Part shown: piece after piece, positions 52,173 through 59,986 of the stretch
Layout: each line of letters begins with the position of its first letter
Position numbering within the stretch: the first letter of the stretch is position 1
NCBI GenBank assembly: GCA_002428735.1
Contig: DIXO01000019.1
Location: forward strand, 1-64,000
Direction: 5' to 3'
DNA length: 64,000 bases
Origin: Syntrophaceae bacterium UBA6078
GTDB taxonomy: Bacteria > Desulfobacterota > Syntrophia > Syntrophales > UBA2210
The notes under the pieces: generated by a model
The model's database searches: none
Seen by the model: only the letters and a program-made list of their open reading frames with translations
Told to the model about the DNA's origin: nothing
Translations under genes and position numbers: made by a program

Positions 52173-53516
52173 CTAAGCCATGACAATTTTATCGCCTGCG
52201 CCGGTGATCCCCTGCGTCGCGTTTCGCGTGTCGATCACGAGACGCGCGTTGTTGACGATATCGGCAAAATCGTAGGCCGAGTGATCCGTCACGATGATCA
52301 CCGCGTCAGCCTTCGCGAGGGTCTCCGGCGTAAGGGGAGTCGATTGCATGCGAAAATCATGTTTTCGTGTCGGCCTGAGGCGCGGTATCCACGGATCGTT
52401 ATAGGAAACCTCCGCGCCCCTTTCCAGCAGCATCTTCATGATCACGTAACTCGGCGACTCTCTCTCGTCGTCAACATCCTTTTTATAGGCCACACCCAGG
52501 ACCAGTATCCTGCTTCCATTCACGCTTTTCCGCCCCCTGTTCAGGGCTTCCGCGGTCTTCTCTACGACATATGCCGGCATGGACACGTTGATCTCCCCCG
52601 CGAGATGGATAAAGCGGGTTGAGAAGTCGTATTCACGGGCCTTCCATGAGAGATAGAAGGGATCGATCGGTATGCAGTGGCCTCCGAGGCCGGGGCCCGG
52701 ATAGAAGGGGGAAAAACCGAACGGTTTGGTGGCGGCCGCGTTGATCACCTCGAATATATCGATCCCCATCTTGTGGGCGAGAACCTTGAGTTCGTTCACC
52801 AGCGCGATATTGACTGAACGGTACGTGTTTTCGAGTATCTTCACCATTTCCGCCGCCCTGGCCGACGATACGGGCACGGCACGCGTAATACAGTTATACA
52901 GCGCCTGCGCCACTTCCAGACAGGCGGGGGTCACCCCCCCGATGACCTTCGGCGTGTTCGAGGCGCTGAAGGTCTTGTTTCCCGGGTCCTCCCGTTCGGG
53001 CGAGTAGGCGAGGAAGAAATCACTCCCTGCCGCCATTCCCCCGTCTCTCAAGCGGGGGAGGAGCATTTCCTCTGTGGTGCCGGGGTAGGTGGTGCTCTCC
53101 AGAATCACGAGCTGTCCCTTCCGCAGGCGCGCTCCGATGGTTTCCGTGGTCTGCAGGAGATAGGTCAGATCGGGCTCCATTTTGTCCGTCAGGGGTGTGG
53201 GCACACAGATAAGGATGCAGTCGGCCTCTTTTAAGCGGCCGAAGTCGGTCGTCGCGTCAAACCGTTTTTCCCTGATCATGCCGGTAACCGGTTCTATGGG
53301 GACGTGTTTTATATACGATTTTCCTTTAAGGAGCTTATCTATCTTATCGGAATCCAAGTCGAAACCAAGAACCCTGAAACCACTCGCTCCGAAATGGATC
53401 GCAAGGGGGAGGCCCACATATCCCAGCCCGATAATTCCCACCTTCGCGGTTCTATCCTCTATCATTTTGATCAATTTGGCTTTTTCGTTCACCGTCCCCG
53501 TCCTATTCCATGCCAT
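52173..53516 (-). CDS. Nucleotide-sugar dehydrogenase (UDP-N-acetyl-glucosamine/mannosamine 6-dehydrogenase type)
   Basis: This oxidises a UDP-HexNAc to the uronic acid for surface polysaccharide. Rossmann motif VGIIGLGYVGLPLAIHFG, the loop ESTTYPGTTEEM, the catalytic Cys in GLGGHCIPIDPFYL and the C-terminal GVAYKKDVDDERESPS are diagnostic of the WbpA/WecC group. The N-terminus is uncertain: ATG 53516 overlaps the next gene by 14 bases, and GTG 53492 gives 439 residues. The acid acceptor cannot be told from sequence. Confidence 0.88.
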   Translation of the reverse strand: MAWNRTGTVNEKAKLIKMIEDRTAKVGIIGLGYVGLPLAIHFGASGFRVLGFDLDSDKIDKLLKGKSYIKHVPIEPVTGMIREKRFDATTDFGRLKEADCILICVPTPLTDKMEPDLTYLLQTTETIGARLRKGQLVILESTTYPGTTEEMLLPRLRDGGMAAGSDFFLAYSPEREDPGNKTFSASNTPKVIGGVTPACLEVAQALYNCITRAVPVSSARAAEMVKILENTYRSVNIALVNELKVLAHKMGIDIFEVINAAATKPFGFSPFYPGPGLGGHCIPIDPFYLSWKAREYDFSTRFIHLAGEINVSMPAYVVEKTAEALNRGRKSVNGSRILVLGVAYKKDVDDERESPSYVIMKMLLERGAEVSYNDPWIPRLRPTRKHDFRMQSTPLTPETLAKADAVIIVTDHSAYDFADIVNNARLVIDTRNATQGITGAGDKIVMA

Positions 53517-54378
53517 TCATTTTTCTGAGCGCGAGGATAAGCGCCTGCGTTCCCCGTCTGCCGTGTCCCTGCGCCTTCACGGCGATGTAGAGCTGCCGCA
53601 TGAGGGCGAGACCGGGGAGCGAGAGATCGCACGCTGCCGCCTCATCCAGTGCGATCCCCATATCCTTGATGAAGTGCTCCACGTAGAAACCGGGTGCGTA
53701 GTCCACGCGCACAATCTTCGGCCCCAGATTGTTGATGAGCCAGGAACTGGCCGCTCCCTTGCCGATGACGCCGATAACCGCCTCTTCGTCGAGCCCTTGT
53801 TTCGAAGCGTAGAGGAGGGATTCGCATACGCCGATCATCGTCCCGGCAACGAGAATCTGGTTGCACATCTTCGTGTGCTGACCGGCTCCGGGGCCGCCCA
53901 TCAGAGATATCTCTTTCCCCATTAATCGGAAGATGGGCAGGACCCGCTCGAAGGCGTCCCTGTCTCCCCCGACCATAATGGCGAGCGTTGCCTCCCTCGC
54001 CCCGATATCGCCGCCGGAGACCGGGGCGTCGAGGCTTGCAATTCCCTTATGAGAAGCCGCTTCGGCTATTCGCACCGCCAGACCGGGGCTGCTTGTGGTC
54101 ATATCCACTACCGTACGGCACTGCCCTCCGGCAGACAGGATTCCTTCGTTTCCGAGATATACTTCTTCCACGTCCCGGGGATAACCGACTATGGTGAACA
54201 CGACCTCCGCGTTCCGGGCCACCTCGGCAGGGGAATCGCACCAGCGCCCTCCCCTCTCAATGAGCCTCTGCGCCTTCTCCCGCGTCCTGTTGTACAGGAA
54301 GAGATCATGCCCCGCGTCGCGGACATGACCCGCCATGGAACACCCCATGACGCCTGTACCTATCCAGCCGATTTTCAT
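53503..54378 (-). CDS. 3-hydroxyisobutyrate dehydrogenase-family oxidoreductase
   Basis: This beta-hydroxyacid dehydrogenase has the N-terminal NAD(P) motif IGWIGTGVMGCSMAGHVRDAG (as GTGVMGCSMAGH), the substrate-binding LDAPVSGGDIGARE and the catalytic Lys in GAGQHTKMCNQI. Members include tartronate semialdehyde reductase. The glycerate-type dehydrogenase at 7.1-8.2 kb is a possible metabolic partner but is far away. The stop overlaps the nucleotide-sugar dehydrogenase start. Confidence 0.85.
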   Translation of the reverse strand: MKIGWIGTGVMGCSMAGHVRDAGHDLFLYNRTREKAQRLIERGGRWCDSPAEVARNAEVVFTIVGYPRDVEEVYLGNEGILSAGGQCRTVVDMTTSSPGLAVRIAEAASHKGIASLDAPVSGGDIGAREATLAIMVGGDRDAFERVLPIFRLMGKEISLMGGPGAGQHTKMCNQILVAGTMIGVCESLLYASKQGLDEEAVIGVIGKGAASSWLINNLGPKIVRVDYAPGFYVEHFIKDMGIALDEAAACDLSLPGLALMRQLYIAVKAQGHGRRGTQALILALRKMNGME

Positions 54379-54510
54379 AACAGTATGCCCTTTAAGAGCG
54401 GAAAAATACGGTCCATAAAATTTTTCCCTGATCTATCAGATGCGGGGGAAAACATCAATGTATTTTAAGAACCCCTTGATTTTATAAAGAGGTTCAGATA
54501 GCTACGGGGC

Positions 54511-55863
54511 ATGTCGAAACGGATTCTCCTCATTAACCCCTGGATACATGATTTCGCGGCCTATGATCTCTGGGCCGCCCCCCTGGGACTCCTCTCGCTC
54601 GGCGCCATCCTGCGGGAAAACGGCTATAAGGTATCTCTGATCGACTGTTTGAACCCCTTCCACCCTGCCCTTGACCTCCAGAGCGGAAGCAAGCCCCTGA
54701 CGCGAACCCCCGCCGGAAGGGGAACCTTCTACAAGGAAGAAATCACAAAACCGTTGGCCCTAAGGGACTTCCCCCGGAAATACAGCCGGTACGGCATCCC
54801 CCCTTCCCTCTTCGAGAACGAACTGCGCCGAATACCGCGCCCGGACGCCGTCTTCGTCACATCGATCATGACCTACTGGTATCCGGGCGTCTTCGAGGCG
54901 ATAGAGATGGTCCGCCAGGTCCTTCCCCGTGTTCCCATTGTTCTGGGGGGAATCTACGCCACCCTCTGCACAGATCATGCGCTGCGACATGCAGGCACCG
55001 ACATTGTGACTGCCGGAGCAGGAGAAGATGTCCTTCCAGGAGTCTTAAAGGAATTGTTCAACGATTCTTCCTCCCGCATTCCGGACAGGGACGATCTCGA
55101 TTCCCTCCCCTACCCTGCCTTTGATCTTATTCCGCACCGCGATCAGGTCTCCATCATGACATCACGGGGCTGCCCCTTCCGGTGTTCCTACTGCGCATCG
55201 GCCCTCCTGAGCGGCGGATTCAGAACCCGCAATCCCCTGCGGGTTGTGGACGAAATAGCCTTCTGGAACAGGGAGTTCGGCATCACGAACTTCTCTTTTT
55301 ACGATGACGCCCTTCTTATCGATCGGGAGCGACGCGTCATTCCCATGCTGGAGGAAGCATTGCAAAGAGGGCTGGCCTGTACCTTTCACTGTCCCAACGG
55401 TCTCCATCTGAGAGAAATGGACGCGTCCCTGGCCGGACTGATGTTCCGGGCCGGGTTTCAGACAATACGTTTCGGTTTTGAGACCGCGAGCGCTCGCAGG
55501 CAGGCCGACACGGGAGGGAAAATAACCAATGAGGAAACAAAGACGGCAGTGACGTATCTGCGGGAGGCAGGATACAGCGGAAAGGATATCGGGACGTACA
55601 TCCTGTGCGGACTCCCCGGCCAGAGCTTCTCCGAAGTCCTCGAAAGCATAGACTTTATCCGCTCATGCGGGGCCAGGCCCGTTATCGCGGAATTCTCGCC
55701 CATACCGGGCACACCGATATGGGCAGAAGCGGTTAACGCATCACCATATAATATCCAGGAAGAACCCCTCTACCACAACAACACCCTCCTCCCCTGCCGG
55801 GGAAAGGACTTTACCTACGAGATGTACAGGGAATTAATACGTGTGGCGAGAAAACCGGTCTAA
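54511..55863 (+). CDS. B12-binding-domain radical SAM protein
   Basis: The N-terminal 150 residues form a cobalamin-binding-like domain (LLINPWIHDFAAYDLWAAPLG; VLGGIYATLCTDHA; the His-containing DxHxxG motif is not obvious). The radical SAM domain has the cluster motif CPFRCSYCA (near residue 215), followed by FYDDALL and GLPGQSFSE. Such proteins often methylate or rearrange unactivated carbon. The substrate is unknown. It is alone and diverges from the 3-hydroxyisobutyrate dehydrogenase-like gene. Confidence 0.83.
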   Translation: MSKRILLINPWIHDFAAYDLWAAPLGLLSLGAILRENGYKVSLIDCLNPFHPALDLQSGSKPLTRTPAGRGTFYKEEITKPLALRDFPRKYSRYGIPPSLFENELRRIPRPDAVFVTSIMTYWYPGVFEAIEMVRQVLPRVPIVLGGIYATLCTDHALRHAGTDIVTAGAGEDVLPGVLKELFNDSSSRIPDRDDLDSLPYPAFDLIPHRDQVSIMTSRGCPFRCSYCASALLSGGFRTRNPLRVVDEIAFWNREFGITNFSFYDDALLIDRERRVIPMLEEALQRGLACTFHCPNGLHLREMDASLAGLMFRAGFQTIRFGFETASARRQADTGGKITNEETKTAVTYLREAGYSGKDIGTYILCGLPGQSFSEVLESIDFIRSCGARPVIAEFSPIPGTPIWAEAVNASPYNIQEEPLYHNNTLLPCRGKDFTYEMYRELIRVARKPV

Positions 55864-56168
55864 CAGGTATTCTGTTACCGGGCAATCCCGTCACACTATG
55901 TTTGCTCGATGCCATACGCGTAATGACGATAGTGCATGACCTTCCTAACCAGAACCATAAGCCATAAATAAGCTTCCGGCCTGAATTTTTCCTTGTTTTC
56001 CATGATAACGTGGCCTATAGTAACAAAACAGGAAAATCAAGCGGTTATTTCTCGCTTATATCGACTTAATATAAGAATAGGTGACATTGATCCCCTGCTA
56101 TAACAGTAATATTATGTAACATATTTCATCTATTGACACTGATGGCAAGTAGGAAGGAGGTGATTAAT
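55864..56168. other. Intergenic space, AT-rich, before the small-gene cluster
   Basis: No gene is seen. An inverted repeat TAACAG-N5-CTGTTA (55861-55877) follows the radical SAM gene but lacks a T-run. A TGCTATAAC extended -10 (56096-56104) could drive the microprotein gene at 56169. The base composition becomes clearly more AT-rich here than in the preceding core genes. Confidence 0.5.
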
Positions 56169-56309
56169 ATGCCGAATAAAGATGAAACCGGACCAAAGGG
56201 TCAGGGACCAAAAGACGGCCATGGTAAAGGTAAGGGTAAGGGCAAAGGCTCCGGCCAAGGACCGATGACTGGCGGGAAGAAAGGAATCAAGAAAACAACC
56301 AAAAAGTAA
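56169..56309 (+). CDS. Gly/Lys-rich 46-residue microprotein
   Basis: ATG 56169 follows a near-perfect Shine-Dalgarno (AAGGAGGTGAT), so translation is likely. The protein is MPNKDETGPKGQGPKDGHGK followed by repeated GK steps, GSGQGPMTGG and a Lys-rich end (KKGIKKTTKK). It has no hydrophobic segment, is strongly basic and is probably disordered. The GP-x-GQGP and GPMTGG pieces recall the DUF5320-like Gly-rich proteins, but I cannot assign a family. Binding nucleic acid or metal is possible. Confidence 0.7.
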   Translation: MPNKDETGPKGQGPKDGHGKGKGKGKGSGQGPMTGGKKGIKKTTKK

Positions 56310-56339
56310 ACCGGATTTGTAAACGAGAATTGAGCGCTT

Positions 56340-56445
56340 GCGAACAACCGCATTAACGCAGACCAAAAAGGTCGGCGTCAACAGTATGGTTGAATTTCAT
56401 GCCTTGCGGCCCGGCCTTTTTGGCTGGTTATGCGGTGCGTTAGCC
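56340..56445 (+). repeat. attC-like imperfect palindrome A
   Basis: The left arm starting ACCGCATTAACGCAGACC (from 56346) and the complement of the right arm, ACCGCATAACCAGCC (ending 56436), align over about 27 positions. Three extra bases occur only in the left arm, like the extrahelical bases of integron attC sites. The apex forms a hairpin TCAAC-AGTATG-GTTGA (56378-56393). The right end is GCGTTAGCC (56437-56445), close to the core GTTRRRY. The length of 106 is within the attC range. A terminator or a MITE end remains possible. Confidence 0.5.
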
Positions 56446-56490
56446 GTAATACTACAAACATTTCATTTCATTCAACGAAAGGAGTTTACT

Positions 56491-56706
56491 ATGGCAAGGG
56501 GATCAACAAGTACAATGAAAATAATCGGAATTATCCTTGTGGTTATCGGTGCTGGGCTTGCGCTATGGGGATATCAATTATCTGGTTCTGTCGGTTCGCA
56601 AATAACACAGGCTGTTACGGGTTCGGATACGGATAAGGTAATGATTTTCTACATTGCTGGTGCTGTCAGTTTTGTTGTCGGCATATACCTTTTCGCTAAA
56701 AAATAA
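56491..56706 (+). CDS. DUF3185-type small membrane protein
   Basis: This 71-residue protein has two TM helices (IIGIILVVIGAGLALWGYQL and MIFYIAGAVSFVVGIYLFAK) with a short loop SGSVGSQITQAVTGSDTD between them, the pattern of DUF3185. Function is unknown. AAAGGAG precedes ATG 56491, 46 bases after the end of attC-like site A. An upstream in-frame ATG at 56338 would run through that palindrome and is not credible. Confidence 0.72.
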   Translation: MARGSTSTMKIIGIILVVIGAGLALWGYQLSGSVGSQITQAVTGSDTDKVMIFYIAGAVSFVVGIYLFAKK

Positions 56707-56719
56707 CACTGGAGGCAAC

Positions 56720-56971
56720 ATGGATATCATTAACTTGATAATATTTTTAGCAATTGGCGCACTGGTTGGCTGGCTTGCTGGTAACATAGTGAAGGGAAGA
56801 GGGTTTGGCGTCTTAGGCAATATTATTGTGGGAATTGTGGGCGCTGTATCAGGTGGCTTTGTATTCGGTTTGCTCGGCATAACAACGGGCGGGTTATTAG
56901 GCTCTATAATTATGGCCACTATTGGCGCTGTTATTTTGTTGTATATAATCAGTATAGTTAAGAAGGCCTAA
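56720..56971 (+). CDS. GlsB/YeaQ/YmgE family stress-response membrane protein
   Basis: This 83-residue protein has three TM helices with the family motif AIGALVGWLAGNIVKGRGFG and later GNIIVGIVGAVSGGF and GGLLGSIIMATIGA. Such 'transglycosylase-associated' proteins are induced by stress, but their role is unclear. ATG 56720 follows GGAGG by five bases. The stop codon is part of GCCTAAC, which may begin an attC site. Confidence 0.9.
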   Translation: MDIINLIIFLAIGALVGWLAGNIVKGRGFGVLGNIIVGIVGAVSGGFVFGLLGITTGGLLGSIIMATIGAVILLYIISIVKKA

Positions 56972-56985
56972 CTCAATAGCAGCTA

Positions 56986-57062
56986 ATCGGGCAGGCGGAG
57001 GTTTCTCTCCCCAGGCCCCACACCACCCGGCGTGCGGGTCCGCACCGGGCGGTTCACCGGGA
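56986..57062 (-). ncRNA. 3' end of a group II intron (domains V and VI), remnant
   Basis: On the minus strand the sequence runs GAACCGCCCGGTGCGGACC, CGCACGCCGGGTGGTGTGG, then a helix with GGGGAGAGAAACCTCC and ends CCCGAT. The GAACCGCC/GGTGGT hairpin of about 34 bases followed by a second helix and ...CGAT is the domain V/VI 3' end seen in bacterial group II introns. No reverse transcriptase gene or 5' intron part is in the window, so it is a truncated relic. Confidence 0.65.
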
Positions 57063-57073
57063 TTGGGATAATT

Positions 57074-57219
57074 GGGGGACATCTTACTAATTTATCAAGA
57101 ACAAAGCCGATAAATAAATATACTGTCCCCGTATTGTCCCTAATAAAAGCCATCAATAGGGAGAAGACCATTTCAAAAAAGGAGGATAATCGGATATTCG
57201 GGGGACATCTTACTAATTT
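57074..57219 (+). repeat. 20-bp direct repeat pair
   Basis: GGGGGACATCTTACTAATTT occurs exactly at 57074-57093 and again at 57200-57219, both preceded by GGATAWT-like bases. A related GGGGGCATCGTACCTATTT lies at 58294-58312. The pair brackets a stretch with no gene. They could mark a small insertion or REP-like unit. Confidence 0.8.
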
Positions 57220-57265
57220 CTGGCTGCTGCTGATTATGGCGTTATACAAAGGGGGAAAGTATTAA

Positions 57266-57778
57266 ATGATAGACTATGCACGATTCCATTTTCTTGATGC
57301 TTCAGCATTAGTCAAACTACTGCTTCATCCAGACATAATCGAAGAAGGCAGCGAAAGACTCGCAGACTATCGCAGAGACAACTCCAACTTTGGTACAATC
57401 AACTTATGCATCACTGAAGCTCTAACCGTGATCAAGTCAAAGCATTTCGGCAGCAAAAAAAATCGAAGTCTCAATTTGGATGGTTATCTCATTGTTGCCA
57501 ATCGTTTGAAAGTGATGCTTGGACATAAGACTATAAGGGCATTTGAATTTGATTTTCTCAGTAATAGAAATTTTACTGAAGCATGCCATCTTGTTAAAAA
57601 TCATGGAATTGACCTTATAGATGCTTTCCAGCTTTTATCCGTCAGCTCAGGCCCATTCAGCAGCCTCACTGGCAAATCACATACCCTCTTCATTACCGCA
57701 GACGAGAATTTATCGAAAGCCGCTCAAAATGAAGGAATCGAGACTTGGTATTGCATCAGAGATGCTCCAAGTAATTAA
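57266..57778 (+). CDS. PIN-domain nuclease, probable toxin
   Basis: This 170-residue protein has the PIN acidic residues in order: FLDASALVKLL, CITEALTVIK, GIDLIDAFQLL and FITADENLSKAA. Such VapC-like enzymes cut RNA with Mg. No small antitoxin gene lies within several hundred bases on either side; the 19-base gap to attC-like site B is too short. Its composition is AT-rich compared with core genes. It may be an orphan toxin in a gene cassette. Confidence 0.8.
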   Translation: MIDYARFHFLDASALVKLLLHPDIIEEGSERLADYRRDNSNFGTINLCITEALTVIKSKHFGSKKNRSLNLDGYLIVANRLKVMLGHKTIRAFEFDFLSNRNFTEACHLVKNHGIDLIDAFQLLSVSSGPFSSLTGKSHTLFITADENLSKAAQNEGIETWYCIRDAPSN

Positions 57779-57799
57779 TAATACATAATAAATCAATAC

Positions 57800-57841
57800 G
57801 CCTGACGGCCTTCAGCCGCCGATTATCACTTATCGTTAGGT
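57800..57841 (+). repeat. Possible attC-like site C
   Basis: GTTAGGT at 57835-57841 fits the core GTTRRRY exactly. GCCTGAC at 57800-57806 differs at one position from the opposite core RYYYAAC, and the flanks (CGCCTGAC against CACCTAAC) pair with two mismatches. Only the outer arms pair well, and 42 bases is short for attC. The next gene starts six bases after the core, as in cassettes. Confidence 0.3.
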
Positions 57842-57847
57842 GAATAT

Positions 57848-58255
57848 ATGAGCATATTGGGTTGGGTATTTCTTATAGGATTCGCGGGCGTTATTTGGGC
57901 TCTATTCTCTCAAAGAAAAGTCATATCAAATTTGCGAAGCAATGTTTGGGATCTCTCCAAGCAAGTCGAAGAAATGGAAAAGGCCAACGAAGCGTTTGAT
58001 AAGAAAGCAAAAGAAATTGAAGAATTTTCGCTGTCGCTCCGTGATCCGGTTGAGCGCCCGCTGGCGCTGGCGGGGTTCGATGCACAGGAGATATATATCT
58101 TGAAACTCCATTTGGGCGAGATGAACATTAGCTTAGCACCCGTGTACAGCAGTTTCGAGAAACAACACCCAGAGTTGTGGAAAAAATACCAGTGCTATCT
58201 AGAAGAAGGTGGTATGCCGGTCGAAGCCCTTTGGAACAAGTATAGTCAGGAGTAG
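57848..58255 (+). CDS. Hypothetical membrane-anchored coiled-coil protein
   Basis: I do not recognise this 135-residue protein. It has an N-terminal TM helix (ILGWVFLIGFAGVIWALF), a predicted coiled coil at about 28-65 (SNVWDLSKQVEEMEKANEAF) and an acidic, mixed C-terminal part (EIYILKLHLGEMNISLAPV; GGMPVEALWNKY). It starts six bases after attC-like site C and could be another cassette gene. The 254 bases after it hold no gene apart from a short tandem repeat. Confidence 0.55.
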   Translation: MSILGWVFLIGFAGVIWALFSQRKVISNLRSNVWDLSKQVEEMEKANEAFDKKAKEIEEFSLSLRDPVERPLALAGFDAQEIYILKLHLGEMNISLAPVYSSFEKQHPELWKKYQCYLEEGGMPVEALWNKYSQE

Positions 58256-58399
58256 GTGAAAGCGCTTGGGGAAAATCTTTAGAAATCTGGGGGCATCGTA
58301 CCTATTTCCATACGATAGAAATAACGGAACCAGGGATACTTCCCGTATTTTCTATGACCCCCCTTCCCCTTTCGAAGGCGGCCCGGTGCAAATAAATCC

Positions 58400-58438
58400 C
58401 AAATCAATTCCGCAAATCAGTTCTCCAAATCAATCCTT
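58400..58438 (+). repeat. 13-bp imperfect tandem repeat
   Basis: Three consecutive units start CAAATCA: CAAATCAATTCCG, CAAATCAGTTCTC and CAAATCAATCCTT, with a partial unit before. They lie in the non-coding space upstream of the DUF2846 gene and might be activator or phase-variation repeats; nothing shows which. Confidence 0.7.
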
Positions 58439-58509
58439 GCAAAACATGACATCACTATGTAGTATGGCGCCTCGAAAAATTCCGGGTATTTCCCCGACAG
58501 GAGGCTACA

Positions 58510-58947
58510 ATGAAAACTCGAATTGCCGTCATCATAGCTTTGAGCGGTCTGCTGCTCAGTCTTATGGCGGGTTGCGCCGGCACCACTTCATTCCAGAAGG
58601 TTGATGTTGATCAAAGCAAGGCCCTTATTTATGTGTTTCGACCGGAGAGCGCTTTTGCCCGGGGTGAAATGTTCAAGCTTGAGGTCAATGGCACTATGAA
58701 GGGGATGCTGCTCAACAATGGCTATCTTCCCGTACCTGCCGATCCCGGCGAAGTTACCGTTGCGGTGTTTAAGAATTCGTTGATTACCAAGCCCCTTCTG
58801 GCCGATCTGACGCTCACCGCCAAGGCGGGAGATGTTTACTATATTAAAGTGAAGCCCGGCATAGCCTGGACGGTCAAAATGTTCAAGCTTGATAGTGAGC
58901 AAGGGGCTGAAGAAATCAAGTCTGCGGTTTTGTATCAGACAAAGTGA
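58510..58947 (+). CDS. DUF2846-type lipoprotein
   Basis: The signal peptide ends in LMAGC, so the 145-residue product is a lipoprotein. The body KALIYVFRPESAFARGEMFKLEVNG and the later GDVYYIKVKPGIAW match the DUF2846 pattern seen in envelope lipoproteins of unknown role. AGGAGG sits 10 bases before the ATG. It stands between the small-gene cluster and two methyltransferases. Confidence 0.8.
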   Translation: MKTRIAVIIALSGLLLSLMAGCAGTTSFQKVDVDQSKALIYVFRPESAFARGEMFKLEVNGTMKGMLLNNGYLPVPADPGEVTVAVFKNSLITKPLLADLTLTAKAGDVYYIKVKPGIAWTVKMFKLDSEQGAEEIKSAVLYQTK

Positions 58948-59053
58948 ACATGCCTTTTTCTCCCACGAGTGAAGAAGCTTCCAGCCCACGCTGGCATTCG
59001 ATTGGGGTTATTGCGCGCAAAAGCGATCGCAGAAAGAACAACGGGCGACCAAC

Positions 59054-59818
59054 GTGACTGAAACCGTAACAAACGTGAGTGCTTACGGAAACTGGGTCTC
59101 TCCCCGACTCATCCTCGTGCCGGTTTTTCTTGCTGTGATTTCGGCAGTATTGATTGTTATTTCTCCCTACTTTTTGATTCCAACCGGAGTGTTTCTGCTC
59201 ATTGCAGGTTATTTTCTCTATGCACGGCATCTCTTCTCTCCGACGGGAGGGAATATCCAGGAACAGGTGTGCTCGGTAGTAATGGAGAAACTTGACTGGG
59301 ACGGTCAAGGCCGCGCTTTGGATATTGGGTGCGGGAGCGGTGCTCTGACAATACAAATCGCAAAGAAATACCCCAACGCGAAAGTGGCAGGCATCGATTA
59401 CTGGGGAGGAATGTGGGGATACTCCGAGGGTGCATGCCAACGGAATGCGAGCCAGGAAGATGTGGCCGATCGTGTCACATTCCAGAAGGCAAGCGCTTCT
59501 TCACTTCCCTTTGGGGATGAAGAATTCGACGCTGTGGTCAGCAACCTGGTTTTCCACGAGGTAAAAGACACCTCCAATAAAGTCTCTCTCATAAAAGAAG
59601 CCCTGCGTGTATTGAAGAAGGGCGGCACATTCACATTTCAGGATCTGTTCCATATCAGGCACTTCTACGGCACGCCCGAAGACCTTCTGACAACAATCAA
59701 AAGTTGGGGGGTACGTGAGGTAGAATTTGTCGATACCCGCGCATTACCGTTCATTCCAACGGCACTGAAACTCCCCTTCATGTTAGGAACAGTGGGACTT
59801 ATGACAGGAGTAAAATGA
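59054..59818 (+). CDS. Membrane-anchored class I SAM-dependent methyltransferase
   Basis: Two N-terminal hydrophobic helices (about 15-52, LILVPVFLAVISAVLIVISPYF) precede a class I methyltransferase domain. SAM motif I is ALDIGCGSGALTI, the acidic motif II loop is AGIDYWG, and FDAVVSNLVFHEV and RVLKKGGTFTFQDLF follow. Membrane-attached SAM methyltransferases often act on lipids or quinones; the substrate here is unknown. Length 254. Confidence 0.85.
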   Translation: MTETVTNVSAYGNWVSPRLILVPVFLAVISAVLIVISPYFLIPTGVFLLIAGYFLYARHLFSPTGGNIQEQVCSVVMEKLDWDGQGRALDIGCGSGALTIQIAKKYPNAKVAGIDYWGGMWGYSEGACQRNASQEDVADRVTFQKASASSLPFGDEEFDAVVSNLVFHEVKDTSNKVSLIKEALRVLKKGGTFTFQDLFHIRHFYGTPEDLLTTIKSWGVREVEFVDTRALPFIPTALKLPFMLGTVGLMTGVK

Positions 59819-59986
59819 AAAGCACGCGCCTTCTCCCCTGCCCTGGAGACGAACCCGAAAACGCAGGGGGGAATCCGCCCGGCTAGAGTCAATATAATTC
59901 GGTGAGGAAGCGCCACTCCGCTTAGTAAAGACTCCCCCATCACTGGATGTTTGACTCATTTTTTTCGAGAAACCAGGATAACCGTC

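Larger units (their letters stand above)
56966..57247 (+). repeat. Possible attC-like site B, interrupted by an insertion
   Basis: GCCTAAC at 56966-56972 fits the attC core RYYYAAC, and GCGTTATAC at 57239-57247 could be the matching end. The flanks TAACTCAATAGCAGC (left) and GCTGCTGATTATGGCGTTA (right) are partly complementary. The two halves are 250 bases apart because a group II intron end and a duplicated 20-mer lie between. The PIN gene starts 19 bases after the right end. This is a weaker case than site A. Confidence 0.35.

Noticed and set aside
58266..58604. 112-codon plus-strand reading between the hypothetical protein and the DUF2846 gene
   Set aside because: It overlaps the lipoprotein start in another frame, includes the tandem repeats and shows no family pattern.
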